The position numbers and the translations under genes are program-made. This document shows positions 45,641-55,157 of a DNA stretch of 64,000 nucleotides, piece by piece. The notes beneath the pieces were generated by a model. That model was given only the letters and a program-made list of their open reading frames with translations, searched no databases and was not told the DNA's origin. The first letter of the stretch is position 1, and each line of letters starts with the position of its first letter. The stretch comes from Mesobacillus sp. AQ2 (lineage in GTDB: Bacteria; Bacillota; Bacilli; Bacillales; Cytobacillaceae): contig NZ_CP126080.1 of assembly GCF_030122805.1 (NCBI RefSeq), positions 3,105,001-3,169,000 on the forward strand, written 5' to 3'.

Positions 45641-45673
45641 AAAAAAGGAAGACCTGAACGGCCTTCCTTTTTC
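45641..45673. terminator. Terminator after rsiX (bidirectional shape)
   Basis: GGAAG and CC pair with GG and CTTCC; AAAAAA precedes and TTTTTC follows, so T-runs occur on both strands. On the minus strand it is 40 bases after rsiX. Confidence 0.75.
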
Positions 45674-45713
45674 AAAAAAATATTCAGCTGCTTTTTCAAA
45701 GACAGCAGCTCAT

Positions 45714-46955
45714 TTATTCACTTTCGATATTCTTTTTGTTTGGAGCAAGTGGCAGCGGTAATACTTCTTTCAAATTGAAAGGCCCCAGCTGGTCAATGTT
45801 TGCATTAGTAAACCTTACACCTTTATAATCAAACTCGCTCGCTGTCATCAGGATTGCCTCGAGATTCGGCATGAAATCTTCCTGCAGCTTCGTTTCATCC
45901 GTCAAGGTAATCTCGAGCACTTTATCATTAGATTCAGTTTTTGCAAGCTTGAAATTTTCCGGAAGTGAAGGTGCAAGATGCCCGATTTCATCTCCCTTCC
46001 ACATCTGCGCAAATGCTTCTGTAATTGTCTTATGCTGTTCTTTTGTCGGTACAAGGTATGGATTTGGCATCCCTTCCACCGACAAGAACAAGTATGCTCT
46101 TCTTTTTGTTGTTTCTGCATTAAGTGGAAGTTCTTCCATTTGACCATAGTTCCCTAAGTCAATCCCCGGGTTACCCTCTGTTGTTAACATCATTCTCTCG
46201 ATGCCTTCTCGAGAAAAATTTTGTGTCATTGCTTCAACGAAAATTACGTTTGGTGTACTTCCATTTCTAAAAGGGTGATCTTCTTTAACATCTATGCTCA
46301 ATGTTTTTGTCGCTTCCTCATAGCTCCAGGAAGCATCCATTGGGTAATAATCAGTAAGCCCCCATTCCACTTCCTTAAGCATTTGCATTGTTTCCGTATA
46401 GCTCTCGATCCAGGTTTTCCCCGTTTCCTTCGGCCTTGTTACCGTAACTGGCACAACAGCCTGCGCCTGCTGGTCGGGAATTGCATAGGTGAAGATTTCT
46501 GAAGCCTCTGTATCGAACTCATCTGGATATACAGAAATCAGCCCGTCATATGGATTGGTTTTATCCATTTTGATGAATTCCTCAGCCTCTTCTTTCTTAT
46601 CTGCTGAATCCCTCAAGAGTGTGTTTTCCTTCTCAAGAGCACTTTTCTTTGCTGAATCATCGCTGATTGCAGTATCCATTTCTATGGATGATTTTTCTCC
46701 CTTAGCAGAACTGCTGTCCATGCTCATTTGTTCAGAAGTATTGTTTCCCAACAATCCTGGGGAAAGAATAAAGGCGAGGAAGAGTACCGCAGCGAGAGCC
46801 GCACCCGGAATGATCCATGTGGGCATTTTCTTTCTTTTTTCCACTCGATGGGCGATATTCTGATAAATGTCACGAGAGTCGCGATGGTCTTTTATCTTTG
46901 GCATCTGGCCGAGGAGATCTTCTAGCTGCTTATCGCTTAGCTGTGACTTTTTCAC
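45714..46955 (-). CDS. rsiX: Anti-sigma-X factor
   Basis: Membrane inhibitor of SigX. The 413-residue protein has a short cytoplasmic N-terminus (MKKSQLSDKQLEDLLGQMP), one membrane span (WIIPGAALAAVLFLAFILSP, about residues 47-66), then a large extracytoplasmic domain with a Ser/Lys/Glu-rich linker. It overlaps the 3' end of sigX by 26 bases. Longer than my recollection of B. subtilis RsiX (about 370), mostly in the linker. Assignment rests on topology and linkage. Confidence 0.87.
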   Translation of the reverse strand: MKKSQLSDKQLEDLLGQMPKIKDHRDSRDIYQNIAHRVEKRKKMPTWIIPGAALAAVLFLAFILSPGLLGNNTSEQMSMDSSSAKGEKSSIEMDTAISDDSAKKSALEKENTLLRDSADKKEEAEEFIKMDKTNPYDGLISVYPDEFDTEASEIFTYAIPDQQAQAVVPVTVTRPKETGKTWIESYTETMQMLKEVEWGLTDYYPMDASWSYEEATKTLSIDVKEDHPFRNGSTPNVIFVEAMTQNFSREGIERMMLTTEGNPGIDLGNYGQMEELPLNAETTKRRAYLFLSVEGMPNPYLVPTKEQHKTITEAFAQMWKGDEIGHLAPSLPENFKLAKTESNDKVLEITLTDETKLQEDFMPNLEAILMTASEFDYKGVRFTNANIDQLGPFNLKEVLPLPLAPNKKNIESE

Positions 46956-47481
46956 TAGTCATCCCTTCCTTTTCAATCATTTCTTCCATAAGCTTTTTCA
47001 GTGTCTTCAAAGCACGGTGCTGTGTAGTCTTGACCTTGCTTTCCGTCCACGATAAAGCTTCGGCCGTCTCGGAAATCGTCAGTTCATGTATATAGCGCAT
47101 GATGATGACCATACGCTGGTCGACTGTGCATTGATCGAGGCACTTGTACATCATTTGGATTTCTTCACTTTGAAGCGCCATTTCCTCCGGCAGCGGCTGC
47201 TCATCCCTTACCTGCCGTGCAGACATATCGAAGGTTTCAAGCAATCGCTGCTTCCAGCCCTTCTGTTTTCGGAAATGATCGATCGCGACATTCTTCGCGA
47301 TAGAAAACAGCCAGGTTTTTTCACTGCTTTTCCCTTCGAACCTGTCATAAGCCTTGAGAACACGGATGTATACTTCCTGAACAAGATCCTCTGCCAGTTC
47401 CCTGCTTTTCACCATATAAAATAAAAATTGAAAAACGTCATGATGATATTTTTGATACAATTCATCAAAAACGGAGTTCAT
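46930..47481 (-). CDS. sigX: ECF RNA polymerase sigma factor SigX
   Basis: ECF sigma factor controlling cell-surface charge and envelope genes. The 183-residue protein has region 2 (YHHDVFQFLFYMVKSRELAE, DLVQEVYIRVLKAYDRFEG, KTWLFSIAKNVAIDHFRKQK) and region 4 (CTVDQRMVIIMRYIHELTIS, ALSWTESKVKTTQHRALKTL). The start at 47481 (MNSVFDELY) has GGAGG upstream; an ATG 8 codons earlier precedes that site. A sigma-X-type promoter lies at 47513-47538. Confidence 0.95.
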   Translation of the reverse strand: MNSVFDELYQKYHHDVFQFLFYMVKSRELAEDLVQEVYIRVLKAYDRFEGKSSEKTWLFSIAKNVAIDHFRKQKGWKQRLLETFDMSARQVRDEQPLPEEMALQSEEIQMMYKCLDQCTVDQRMVIIMRYIHELTISETAEALSWTESKVKTTQHRALKTLKKLMEEMIEKEGMTSEKVTAKR

Positions 47482-47512
47482 AGGTCTTTTCGCCTCCGCA
47501 TTCATTAGATTA

Positions 47513-47538
47513 GTCGTAAAACAGATAAGAAAGTTTCA
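47513..47538 (-). promoter_or_regulatory. Sigma-X autoregulatory promoter
   Basis: Minus strand TGAAAC, 16-base spacer, CGAC, 32 bases before the sigX start. This matches the ECF pattern TGtAAC-N16-CGAC known for the B. subtilis sigX promoter. Confidence 0.72.
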
Positions 47539-47599
47539 TATTAACTATATTATTTTTAGATTGGAAATGAAAGGGTTTTTCCGAAGGGAAATATTTTTG

Positions 47600-47880
47600 T
47601 CTTGTAGTGAGTAGATGAATACATGACGGACACTTTTTCTTGCTTCTTTAGTGTTTTTGTCCGTCAGCGCGTAGACGAGGGACACTTTTCCTGGATTCTT
47701 TGCTAATTCTGGCTGTCATCACCTTCATGATGGACAGTTTTTCATGATTCTTCGCTATTTCCGTCCGTCATCACCTTTATGACGGACACTTTTCCAGGAT
47801 TCTTCGCTATTTCTGTCCATCATAGCCTTGATGACGGACACTTTTCCTGATTCTTTCCCGGTCCTGTCCGGCAGTGGGAC
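47600..47880. repeat. Tandem array II: 52-bp units with hairpins
   Basis: The GACAC/GACAG core starts at 47629, 47681, 47733, 47785 and 47837, exactly 52 bases apart each time; a degenerate sixth copy follows near 47878. The best unit (47761-47785 region) has GTCCGTCAT, a 7-base loop, then ATGACGGAC, followed by an AT-rich tail with CTTTTCC and GATTCTTCGCTATTT. The sequence is unrelated to array I. It lies between the resE terminator and the sigX promoter; with flanks 47539-48037 no gene is seen. Confidence 0.93.
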
Positions 47881-47944
47881 AATATCCCCTTCGCCAAGAG
47901 CAATACGCGAACACCAAAATATAACGGAGCGAAATAAGCTGATG

Positions 47945-47991
47945 AAAATACAAAGAGGCTTCCACAATCTGATGAGATTTGGGCAGCCTCT
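47945..47991 (-). terminator. Terminator after resE
   Basis: AGAGGCT and inner AAATCT pair with AGATTT-type and AGCCTCT segments; TTTGTATTTTC follows on the minus strand. Confidence 0.8.
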
Positions 47992-48037
47992 TGCGGGAAT
48001 AATCATTGTTCCTTGTGAATCAAGAATAGTCGGCAAG

Positions 48038-49825
48038 TTATTCGATATTTCGAGGGATGAAAAAGGAAAATGTCGTACCTTGTCCTAGTTTGCTTTTTAC
48101 AGAGATAATACCTCGATGTGCGTCGATGATATTTTTGGCGATAGCCAGTCCCAGACCCGTTCCGGAAACTCCTCGTGTTCTTGACTTATCACCCTTGTAA
48201 AAGCGTTCGAACAGGAACGGCAAGTCTTCTTCAGGAATGCCTGGCCCCTGGTCGCTGACTTCGAAATACAAGCCGCGTTCGTCGGTTCTCGCTTTGATAT
48301 CAACTGCCGCTGAATCCGGCACATGCCTGATGGCATTATCGATTAGATTCGTCAGTACCTGCTCGATTCTGTCGGGGTCAAAGCGGAAGTGCGGTTCCTC
48401 TGCTTCAAGCTGTGCAGACAGGTCAATTCCTTTATCCTTCGCAAGACCTTGGAACTTGCGGATGACCCGGTTGATATATGGTTCCAATTCGACTGACTCC
48501 ACATTAAGCAGGATATGTCCTGCTTGCATGCGGGCTAAATCAAGGAGTTCATTAACGAGACGGCCCATTCTGAGGGACTCATCGTAAATGACTTTAGCCA
48601 TTTCCTTCTTCTCTTCATCTGTCTGGGCGATATCATCGACAATCGCTTCACTGTACCCCTGCATCATCGAAATCGGTGTTCGCAGTTCATGCGAAACATT
48701 TGCGATAAAATCTTCCCTCATTTTGTCGAGCTTTCTTTCCTCGGTCATGTCCCTTACTACGGCCACTGCACCACGGATGAACCGCTTATTATAAAGGGGA
48801 CTGACAATGATGACCCATGTCCTTCCCTGGGCAGTGATTTCGCCAACTTGTTCTTTCTCCGTATTGACTGCCAGCTGGAATAACTCCATGACTTCGGAAG
48901 GGACCGCATCTGTATTCTCTGATGCAAGGCCTTGCTCATAATACCAATATCTTAGGAAAATCTCCGCAGGAGGATTCGTAATCAGGATCGTTCCGTCGCG
49001 ATTGAAGGTGATTACCCCATCCGCCATAGAGCTCAGGATGCTTGTCAGCTGTTCCTTTTCCTGGCTCAGTGCGTTCATGTTGAATTTCAGCTGCCGGCCC
49101 ATCTGATTGAAGGCCGTGGCTAATTCGCCAATTTCATCATGGGTGAGGATCGGCACCTTAGTGTCAAACTTACCCCTGGCGACTTCAAAGGCCGCCTCTC
49201 TCATTTTCCTTAATGGAGAGGTAATCCTTGTCGATAAGAAGAAAGCAAAGATGGTCGTAAGGACAATCGCAACACCTGCTGCAAGCAGGATGAACTTCGT
49301 GGTCAGGCGTGTTGTTTCTTGCATGACAGCTAAGGACTGATAAATAAAAACAGCGCCATTTCCTTTTTCATACTGATGCAGCGGTACCCCAATCATTAAA
49401 TATTGGGTATCATCTACCTTATTAGAAACACCGGGCAATGAAGTAATAATATCCACTGTCTTGTCTCTTTCGAAAACTTCAGAAAGATCTTTGTCTTTTG
49501 TAAAAAAGGATATCGGCACATGAGCTGCTTCCTCACTGCCAGGGGAATAAAAATAAGTATTTTGATCCCTGATGACCGTGACCCTTGCATTGTCATCGAC
49601 CATTTCCCATGCAATCTCAAGGCCTAGACCTTCTTCGTTGCCAGGGTGGTCTTCAAGCACCCTGGCGATTTTTTCAGCCGTATTGGTCATATCTTTACGA
49701 GTCTCATTTATATGATAGTTTTCAAAGAATTCCATCAGCATGACTGTCAGGATGAACAATACGAATGAAACGAGCAAAAGAATGGTAATCCAAAGCTTAC
49801 CTACTACGCTTCGCCAAAACATCAT
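48038..49825 (-). CDS. resE: Respiration sensor histidine kinase ResE
   Basis: Membrane kinase that phosphorylates ResD under oxygen limitation. The 595-residue protein has two membrane helices (ILLLVSFVLFILTVMLMEFF and FILLAAGVAIVLTTIFAFFL) enclosing an extracytoplasmic domain, then HAMP, PAS (LTSILSSMADGVITFNRDGT), the phospho-accepting histidine in FIANVSHELRTPISMMQGYS, and the ATPase motifs NLIDNAIRH and GTGLGLAIAKNI. Starts inside resD (4-base overlap). Confidence 0.97.
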   Translation of the reverse strand: MMFWRSVVGKLWITILLLVSFVLFILTVMLMEFFENYHINETRKDMTNTAEKIARVLEDHPGNEEGLGLEIAWEMVDDNARVTVIRDQNTYFYSPGSEEAAHVPISFFTKDKDLSEVFERDKTVDIITSLPGVSNKVDDTQYLMIGVPLHQYEKGNGAVFIYQSLAVMQETTRLTTKFILLAAGVAIVLTTIFAFFLSTRITSPLRKMREAAFEVARGKFDTKVPILTHDEIGELATAFNQMGRQLKFNMNALSQEKEQLTSILSSMADGVITFNRDGTILITNPPAEIFLRYWYYEQGLASENTDAVPSEVMELFQLAVNTEKEQVGEITAQGRTWVIIVSPLYNKRFIRGAVAVVRDMTEERKLDKMREDFIANVSHELRTPISMMQGYSEAIVDDIAQTDEEKKEMAKVIYDESLRMGRLVNELLDLARMQAGHILLNVESVELEPYINRVIRKFQGLAKDKGIDLSAQLEAEEPHFRFDPDRIEQVLTNLIDNAIRHVPDSAAVDIKARTDERGLYFEVSDQGPGIPEEDLPFLFERFYKGDKSRTRGVSGTGLGLAIAKNIIDAHRGIISVKSKLGQGTTFSFFIPRNIE

Positions 49826-50538
49826 TCATTGACTACCTCGAACTTGTAGCCAACCCCCCAGACTGTAACAATCATTTTAGCAGCCTGTTCAGATACTTTA
49901 TTCAACTTCTCACGTAATCTTTTTACATGCGTGTCTACTGTGCGCAAATCACCAAAGAATTCATAATGCCATACTTCCTTCAATAATTGCTCCCTGTCAA
50001 AAACTTTATCCGGAGCTTTTGCAAGGAAATAAAGCAATTCATATTCCTTAGGAGTCAAGCTAACCTCTTTGCCATCTGCTAAAACCCTATGGGCATCATT
50101 ATCAATGGTTAAATGAGGGAAAACAATCACATCTTTTGCAGTCGTTTCAGTCTGCAGGTAGCTGGTGCTGGAAGAACGTCGGAGCATCGCCTTGACACGC
50201 AATACGACCTCACGCGGGCTGAATGGTTTAACGATGTAATCATCTGTTCCAACCTCGAACCCCTGTACCCTGTTCACTTCCTCACCTTTAGCTGTGAGCA
50301 TGATGACAGGAGTCGACTTCTTTTCACGAAGGTCACGACAAACCTCGATTCCGTCTTTCCCTGGCATCATCAAATCAAGCAGGATGACGTCGTAATCGTT
50401 TGCAAGCGATTTCGCCAGCGCTTCATTTCCGTCTTCTGCTTCATCAATTATATAGTTCTCTCTTTCAAGATACATCTTCAATAATCTTCTGATTCTTTCT
50501 TCATCATCAACTACTAAAATCTTCACTTCTTTTTCCAT
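49822..50538 (-). CDS. resD: Response regulator ResD
   Basis: OmpR-type transcription factor for aerobic and anaerobic respiration genes. The 238-residue protein has the receiver domain with phosphorylatable aspartate in VILLDLMMPGKDGIEV, TAKGEE and KPFSPREVV, and a winged-helix C-terminal domain (LTPKEYELLYFLAKAPDKVF, VKRLREKLNK). A terminator at 50596 lies between resC and resD, so resD-resE probably also have their own promoter. Confidence 0.97.
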   Translation of the reverse strand: MEKEVKILVVDDEERIRRLLKMYLERENYIIDEAEDGNEALAKSLANDYDVILLDLMMPGKDGIEVCRDLREKKSTPVIMLTAKGEEVNRVQGFEVGTDDYIVKPFSPREVVLRVKAMLRRSSSTSYLQTETTAKDVIVFPHLTIDNDAHRVLADGKEVSLTPKEYELLYFLAKAPDKVFDREQLLKEVWHYEFFGDLRTVDTHVKRLREKLNKVSEQAAKMIVTVWGVGYKFEVVNE

Positions 50539-50595
50539 AAGGTATATCCCTCCCTGCGATTATTTTACATAAACAAGAGTATTCTTTCCATGCTT

Positions 50596-50630
50596 TTTTA
50601 AAAAAGGCCTTCACTTAAAACAGTGAAGGC
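50596..50630 (-). terminator. Terminator between resC and resD
   Basis: Perfect 9-bp stem GCCTTCACT / AGTGAAGGC with a 6-base loop and TTTTTT on the minus strand. Confidence 0.9.
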
Positions 50631-50650
50631 TGTCAATATTTTGACACAAA

Positions 50651-51838
50651 TCAGGAACCTGCGTATGAATGCAGTCCTGCGATAACAAGGTTAACCGCTA
50701 CAAGATTGAACATGATGATGATAAAACCGATGACCGCAAGCCATGCTGATTTTTCTCCATGCCACCCTTTTGAAAGGCGCAAATGAAGGAACGCTGCATA
50801 GAACAGCCAGGTGATCAGTGCCCAAACCTCTTTCGGGTCCCAACCCCAGAATCTTGTCCAGGCAATTTGTGCCCAGATCATGGCAAAAATCAGGCCTCCG
50901 AGCGTAAAGACCGGGAATCCGATCAGCACGGAACGATAGCCGATTTCATCAACAAGATCCAGGTTGATATTCTTCGTCCAAGGCTGAAGGGCAGCTGCTA
51001 CGCGCTTACGCAGGATAAGTCTAATTAAAGCATATAATACTATACCCGCTGCAAGTGACCAAATAACCGTATTCAATTTCTTCGCACTGATGATGGCAGG
51101 TGTCTCGAACATTGGTTCAAAACGATTTTTGTCAGTAAGTTCATACTGATGAGGTCCAACGATGGCAGGAATCGTGTATTTCTCTGTCGCAGGCTGACCT
51201 TCTTTATTTACATAGTTGAAGTTCGCTGAATAGTCCGTTGCTGCAAAGTAGCTTGATACAAACACAAATCCGAGTGTACTGATCAACCCAAACAAGACAA
51301 CTTCCAGCCAGATGTTACTTTTGGTTCTCTTCGTCTGGTCTACACTTTTAACAAGGTAAATCAGGCCGGCAGCAAAACTCACTGCCAGGATTGCCTGCCC
51401 GATCGCTGTGGTGGTTACGTGAATATGAAGCCAATAACTCTGCAATGCCGGAATCAATGGTGTGACATCCCTTGGGAACATACTTCCATAAGCAATGATC
51501 AAAGCAGCTACCGGCAGTGTGAACAAGCCCAGCAATGGCGTTTTATACATGAAATAAATAATGATAAAGGCGCCTACCAATGACATGCCGAAGAATGTCG
51601 TAAACTCGAACAGATTGCTGACCGGCGCGTGGCCGGATGCAATCCATCTTAAGATGAAAAATGTCAACTGGGAGAGGAAACCTGCAATCGTTACAATGAT
51701 TCCAATCTTTGCCCATCTATTCGGGCCACCTTTTTTATCGGCATGTCTCTTATCCTTGATCGCTCCCCCAAAAAACAAAATACCGACTAAATAGAGGATA
51801 AAAGCTGTAAACAGAAAGTTCGAACTTAACTCAACCAT
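50651..51838 (-). CDS. resC: Cytochrome c biogenesis protein ResC (CcsB/CcsA-type)
   Basis: Haem-handling membrane subunit of System II cytochrome c maturation, acting with ResB. The 395-residue protein has about eight spans and the tryptophan-rich WWD-type segment [18 protein letters not shown] with flanking histidines ([22 protein letters not shown]). It lies 12 bases after resB in the same operon. Confidence 0.96.
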   Translation of the reverse strand: MVELSSNFLFTAFILYLVGILFFGGAIKDKRHADKKGGPNRWAKIGIIVTIAGFLSQLTFFILRWIASGHAPVSNLFEFTTFFGMSLVGAFIIIYFMYKTPLLGLFTLPVAALIIAYGSMFPRDVTPLIPALQSYWLHIHVTTTAIGQAILAVSFAAGLIYLVKSVDQTKRTKSNIWLEVVLFGLISTLGFVFVSSYFAATDYSANFNYVNKEGQPATEKYTIPAIVGPHQYELTDKNRFEPMFETPAIISAKKLNTVIWSLAAGIVLYALIRLILRKRVAAALQPWTKNINLDLVDEIGYRSVLIGFPVFTLGGLIFAMIWAQIAWTRFWGWDPKEVWALITWLFYAAFLHLRLSKGWHGEKSAWLAVIGFIIIMFNLVAVNLVIAGLHSYAGS

Positions 51839-51850
51839 TATATTCCCTCC

Positions 51851-53476
51851 TTACTCCTTTTTATCTTCGGCGTCCTGGTCTTCTGGAGCATCGATTCCTG
51901 AATCAGCAAAGACATCATCAAGCTCCCTCTTCAAACCATGCCAGTTTTTATTTGTGTGAGCGGCTGTCCAAATCTGGCCATTGATTCTTCTTAACCATAG
52001 GCGACGATGGTTCCAGTATGCACCCTGGACGACGCCGATCATGAAAATCAATCCTCCAAGACCGATAATCCACAGTGTGAGGTCTTTTCTGACAGTCAGG
52101 GCCGTTACATTCTTCGTTTCGATTCCTGCAAATGACATCTTGTAATCATTTTCGCCTAAAGGCTCAAGATTCTGCCTGATCGCAACAAAGCTGACTTCGC
52201 CATCCGGCTTTTCAGGGGTGAACATTTTGAAAATGAAGGCAGGATTATTTGGAATACGTGATTTCGTCGCAGGCTCCCCATCTTCATTGAACTCAAAATC
52301 CGGGAAATAGCTCATGACTTCAACCTTGTATCCATTTCCTAAATCATAGTTCATTTTAGGATCATATAAATCTACTTGGACATCGCCAAATTGTTCTTTT
52401 GTCTTTTTATTCTCGAGCTTGAATGCCATCTTGCTCATTTCACCAAGCTTATAATCCACCTGGTACAGGGCGTAACCATCTACTTTCAAAGGCTTATTAA
52501 CCTGAATCGCCTGGTCACGGACCTTTTCAAGCTCAGGTTTTTCTCCAGGGACAATATCCCCCTGCCTCTCGTATAGAGTGGCATTCGTCTGATAGTTTTT
52601 AACAACCGTACCAACCTTATTGATGGCATCCTTGAAGACTTTCTCATCTTTATCCTTGTCATATACTTCGAAGATAAATTGATTGTTTTTCAGATAATAA
52701 CGTCCTTCAGTACCAGGAATCGATTTCGTTTCGCCTTCCCTTAACCAAAGAATTTCATCTACATACATTCCCGGTACGAAGCGGAGCATACCGCCAATCA
52801 AAAAAATGATCAGGCCGAGGTGGTTAACATAAGGCCCCCACCTGGAAAAGCGGTTTTTTTCAGCAAGGAGATCACCGTTTTCCTCACGCAGTTTATATCC
52901 CTTTTTCTCTAAATTCCCTTTGATTTTCTCCGTTCCCTCACCAGACAATTCAGCTTCATGCACACTGAACATTCTCTGGCGTTTCAAGAAACTCTCATGT
53001 CTTGATACCCTTTGTTTTTTCAGGGACCTATATAATGGAACCACCCTGTCAAGACTAGCAATTACAAGTGAAATGCCAAGAGCAGCGATCAGGATCAAAT
53101 ACCACCAGGAACTGTATAAGTTATGGAATCCAAGATCATAATAAAGCTTGCCAAGCCAGCCATATTTTTCTTCATAGTATTCCGAGGCAGGCATTACAGG
53201 CGGAATGTACATTTCCTGCGGGAAAATTGTCCCTAATGAAGATGCAATCAGGAGGATGACAATCAGCCATACCCCCACTTTCACCGATGAAAAGAAATTC
53301 CAGATCTTATCGATTATCGTCTTGTTATAAGTTTGTGAACGACGGGCGCTTCCCTCATAGCGCATGTCAAGAAGCTGCTTTTCTTTCTCTTTTTCCTCAA
53401 GCACTCTTCCGCAAGATTCACAAAGGATCGTTCCCTGCGGATTGACATGGCCGCACTCACATTTTACTTCTTTCAT
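51851..53476 (-). CDS. resB: Cytochrome c biogenesis protein ResB (Ccs1-type)
   Basis: System II partner of ResC that binds apocytochrome. The 541-residue protein has an N-terminal cysteine motif that looks zinc-binding (CECGHVNPQGTILCESCGR), membrane segments VGVWLIVILLIASSLGTIFP, WYLILIAALGISLVIASLD and YVNHLGLIIFLIGGMLRF, a large outer domain, and a last span DLTLWIIGLGGLIFMIGV. The C4-type N-terminus is a common Bacillus feature. Confidence 0.96.
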   Translation of the reverse strand: MKEVKCECGHVNPQGTILCESCGRVLEEKEKEKQLLDMRYEGSARRSQTYNKTIIDKIWNFFSSVKVGVWLIVILLIASSLGTIFPQEMYIPPVMPASEYYEEKYGWLGKLYYDLGFHNLYSSWWYLILIAALGISLVIASLDRVVPLYRSLKKQRVSRHESFLKRQRMFSVHEAELSGEGTEKIKGNLEKKGYKLREENGDLLAEKNRFSRWGPYVNHLGLIIFLIGGMLRFVPGMYVDEILWLREGETKSIPGTEGRYYLKNNQFIFEVYDKDKDEKVFKDAINKVGTVVKNYQTNATLYERQGDIVPGEKPELEKVRDQAIQVNKPLKVDGYALYQVDYKLGEMSKMAFKLENKKTKEQFGDVQVDLYDPKMNYDLGNGYKVEVMSYFPDFEFNEDGEPATKSRIPNNPAFIFKMFTPEKPDGEVSFVAIRQNLEPLGENDYKMSFAGIETKNVTALTVRKDLTLWIIGLGGLIFMIGVVQGAYWNHRRLWLRRINGQIWTAAHTNKNWHGLKRELDDVFADSGIDAPEDQDAEDKKE

Positions 53477-53502
53477 AGTAAAAACTCCCTGTTCCCCTTA
53501 CT

Positions 53503-54024
53503 TTAAGGTTTAATCTGTTCCATGAATTCACGGACTGTTTCTTCAGTTAATTCCCCGGTATGACTTTTCACTACATTGCCTTCTTTGTCAATCAGAAAAG
53601 TGATTGGAAGCGGATTGATTCCGTATGCTGCCTGGACTGCTCCATCGTCTATCATGACAGGGAAACTCAGTCCTTTTCGGTCTATGAATCTGTTGACAAC
53701 CAGCTCTGTTTCACCTGAATCAACCGCAAGCACCTGTACACCCTGATCCTTGAACTGCTGGTACTGATTTTCGATATAAGGCATTTCCCTTTCGCAAGGT
53801 TTGCACCAGGTTGCCCAGAAGTTCAGGAACACCCCTTGCCCTTTATATTCAGAAAGCCTGTGCTTATTGCCTTCCATATCAACGAGGACAAAGTCTGGAG
53901 CAGGTTTCCCAACTACGATTTTGTGATTCTTATCCTTATTCATGTTGGCATATAGGGTATAACCGACAGCCAAAGCCATTACTGCGAGAATGATTGTCCG
54001 AGTGATTAGTCGTTTTTTTTTCAT
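53503..54024 (-). CDS. resA: Thiol-disulfide oxidoreductase ResA
   Basis: Reduces the cysteines of apocytochrome c before haem attachment, outside the membrane. The 173-residue protein has a membrane anchor (TRTIILAVMALAVGYTLYAN) and a thioredoxin fold with the active site WATWCKPCEREMP. The conserved cis-proline segment is GINPLPITFLIDKEG. First gene of resABC; a promoter overlapping the end of rluB is likely (54063-54092). Confidence 0.96.
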   Translation of the reverse strand: MKKKRLITRTIILAVMALAVGYTLYANMNKDKNHKIVVGKPAPDFVLVDMEGNKHRLSEYKGQGVFLNFWATWCKPCEREMPYIENQYQQFKDQGVQVLAVDSGETELVVNRFIDRKGLSFPVMIDDGAVQAAYGINPLPITFLIDKEGNVVKSHTGELTEETVREFMEQIKP

Positions 54025-54062
54025 TCCCTAAACCTCCCACCGTATTTCTCCCTTATTATATC

Positions 54063-54092
54063 ATTATACCTATTTACATGTTGAAAAGTCAG
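54063..54092 (-). promoter_or_regulatory. Putative promoter of resA
   Basis: Minus strand CTGACT, 18-base spacer, perfect TATAAT, about 40 bases before resA. The -35 overlaps the rluB stop region. Confidence 0.5.
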
Positions 54093-54814
54093 GATTTTTT
54101 CATTGCCAATACACGCAGCTGTTTCACTTCGTGATGTGTAAGCTCCCTGATTTCCCCCGTTCTCAGACCATTCAAAGTGAGGAATCCGTATTTTTCGCGT
54201 TTGAGTTTCAATACAGGATGGCCAATTGCCTCGAACATTCTTCTGACCTGCCTGTTCCGACCCTCATGAATCGTGATTTCAACAATAGCAGTATCTTTCT
54301 TTTTATCCACACTCAGCATCTTGGTTCTTGCCGGTGCGGTTTTGCCATCTTCGAGCATAATGCCTCGCGCCAGGCTTGTCAGCTTTTCTCGCGACGGAAT
54401 CCCTTTAACCTTTGCAACATAAACCTTGTCAATTTCATTGCTGGGATGCATGAGCAAATTCGCGAATCCCCCGTCGTTCGTCAACAAAAGCAGCCCCGAT
54501 GTATCAAAATCCAGCCGCCCTACAGGATATATGCGCTGTTCGATGGTCTGGAAAAAGTCAGTCACGACTTTTCGCCCTTTGTCATCCTGGACACTTGAAA
54601 TGACTCCGCGAGGTTTATAGAACAAGAAATATACCGGTTCTTCACCCTCAATTTGTACTCCATCCACTTCGACTCGGTCAGAGGAAGTCACCTTGCGGCC
54701 AAGTTCTTTGACTACACTGCCATTTACCTTGACTCTGCCTTCGAGGATCATTTCCTCGGCTTTTCTTCTCGATGCTATTCCTGCATGAGCAATCACTTTT
54801 TGCAGTCTTTCCAT
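54089..54814 (-). CDS. rluB: 23S rRNA pseudouridine synthase RluB
   Basis: Modifies 23S rRNA near position 2605. The 241-residue protein has an N-terminal S4 RNA-binding domain (MERLQKVIAHAGIASRRKAE) and a catalytic domain with the active aspartate in PVGRLDFDTSGLLLLTNDG, plus EGRNRQVRRMFEAIGHPVLK. The start at 54814 follows AGGAGT; the GTG at 54823 is part of that site. Between spmB and resA as in B. subtilis. Confidence 0.96.
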   Translation of the reverse strand: MERLQKVIAHAGIASRRKAEEMILEGRVKVNGSVVKELGRKVTSSDRVEVDGVQIEGEEPVYFLFYKPRGVISSVQDDKGRKVVTDFFQTIEQRIYPVGRLDFDTSGLLLLTNDGGFANLLMHPSNEIDKVYVAKVKGIPSREKLTSLARGIMLEDGKTAPARTKMLSVDKKKDTAIVEITIHEGRNRQVRRMFEAIGHPVLKLKREKYGFLTLNGLRTGEIRELTHHEVKQLRVLAMKKS

Positions 54815-55157
54815 GAAGGTCACTCCTAATTAATATCAATTAACCGTGGGTTATGTAAATATCTAATCCATCCTTATGAATTATGACATAACTTTCGCTT
54901 ATTTCAAAGTAAGCAATGGTGTAAAAAGCGAAAAATAAATCGGGAATGTTAATACTTTTTTAACATTGTTTCGCTAACTTCACCTTCCTAATGTCGATTT
55001 GGTCACAAATTGGCGAAAATCCAGCTTTAAACAAAGCTATGTCCATATTTAAAAAAGGAACATAAACATGGAGTTCCCTATGTTAAAATATTACATTACA
55101 GGCAGGCAGAAAAGGGTGGGGAATTCAAAAAGAGCGGAAACGTTCCTAATTGCTAAC
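54815..55157. other. Non-coding region upstream of rluB with paired TTTCGC / GCGAAA motifs
   Basis: No gene seen. TTTCGCTT (54894-54901) pairs with AAGCGAAA (54927-54934), and a second set TTTCGC (about 54969) pairs with GCGAAA (about 55013). A weak hairpin GGAAC / GTTCC lies near 55054-55079. Probably the rluB promoter and leader; no clear -35/-10. Confidence 0.4.

Noticed and set aside
47755..48036. 93-residue minus-strand ORF after resE
   Set aside because: It runs through the resE terminator and array II with no ribosome binding site.
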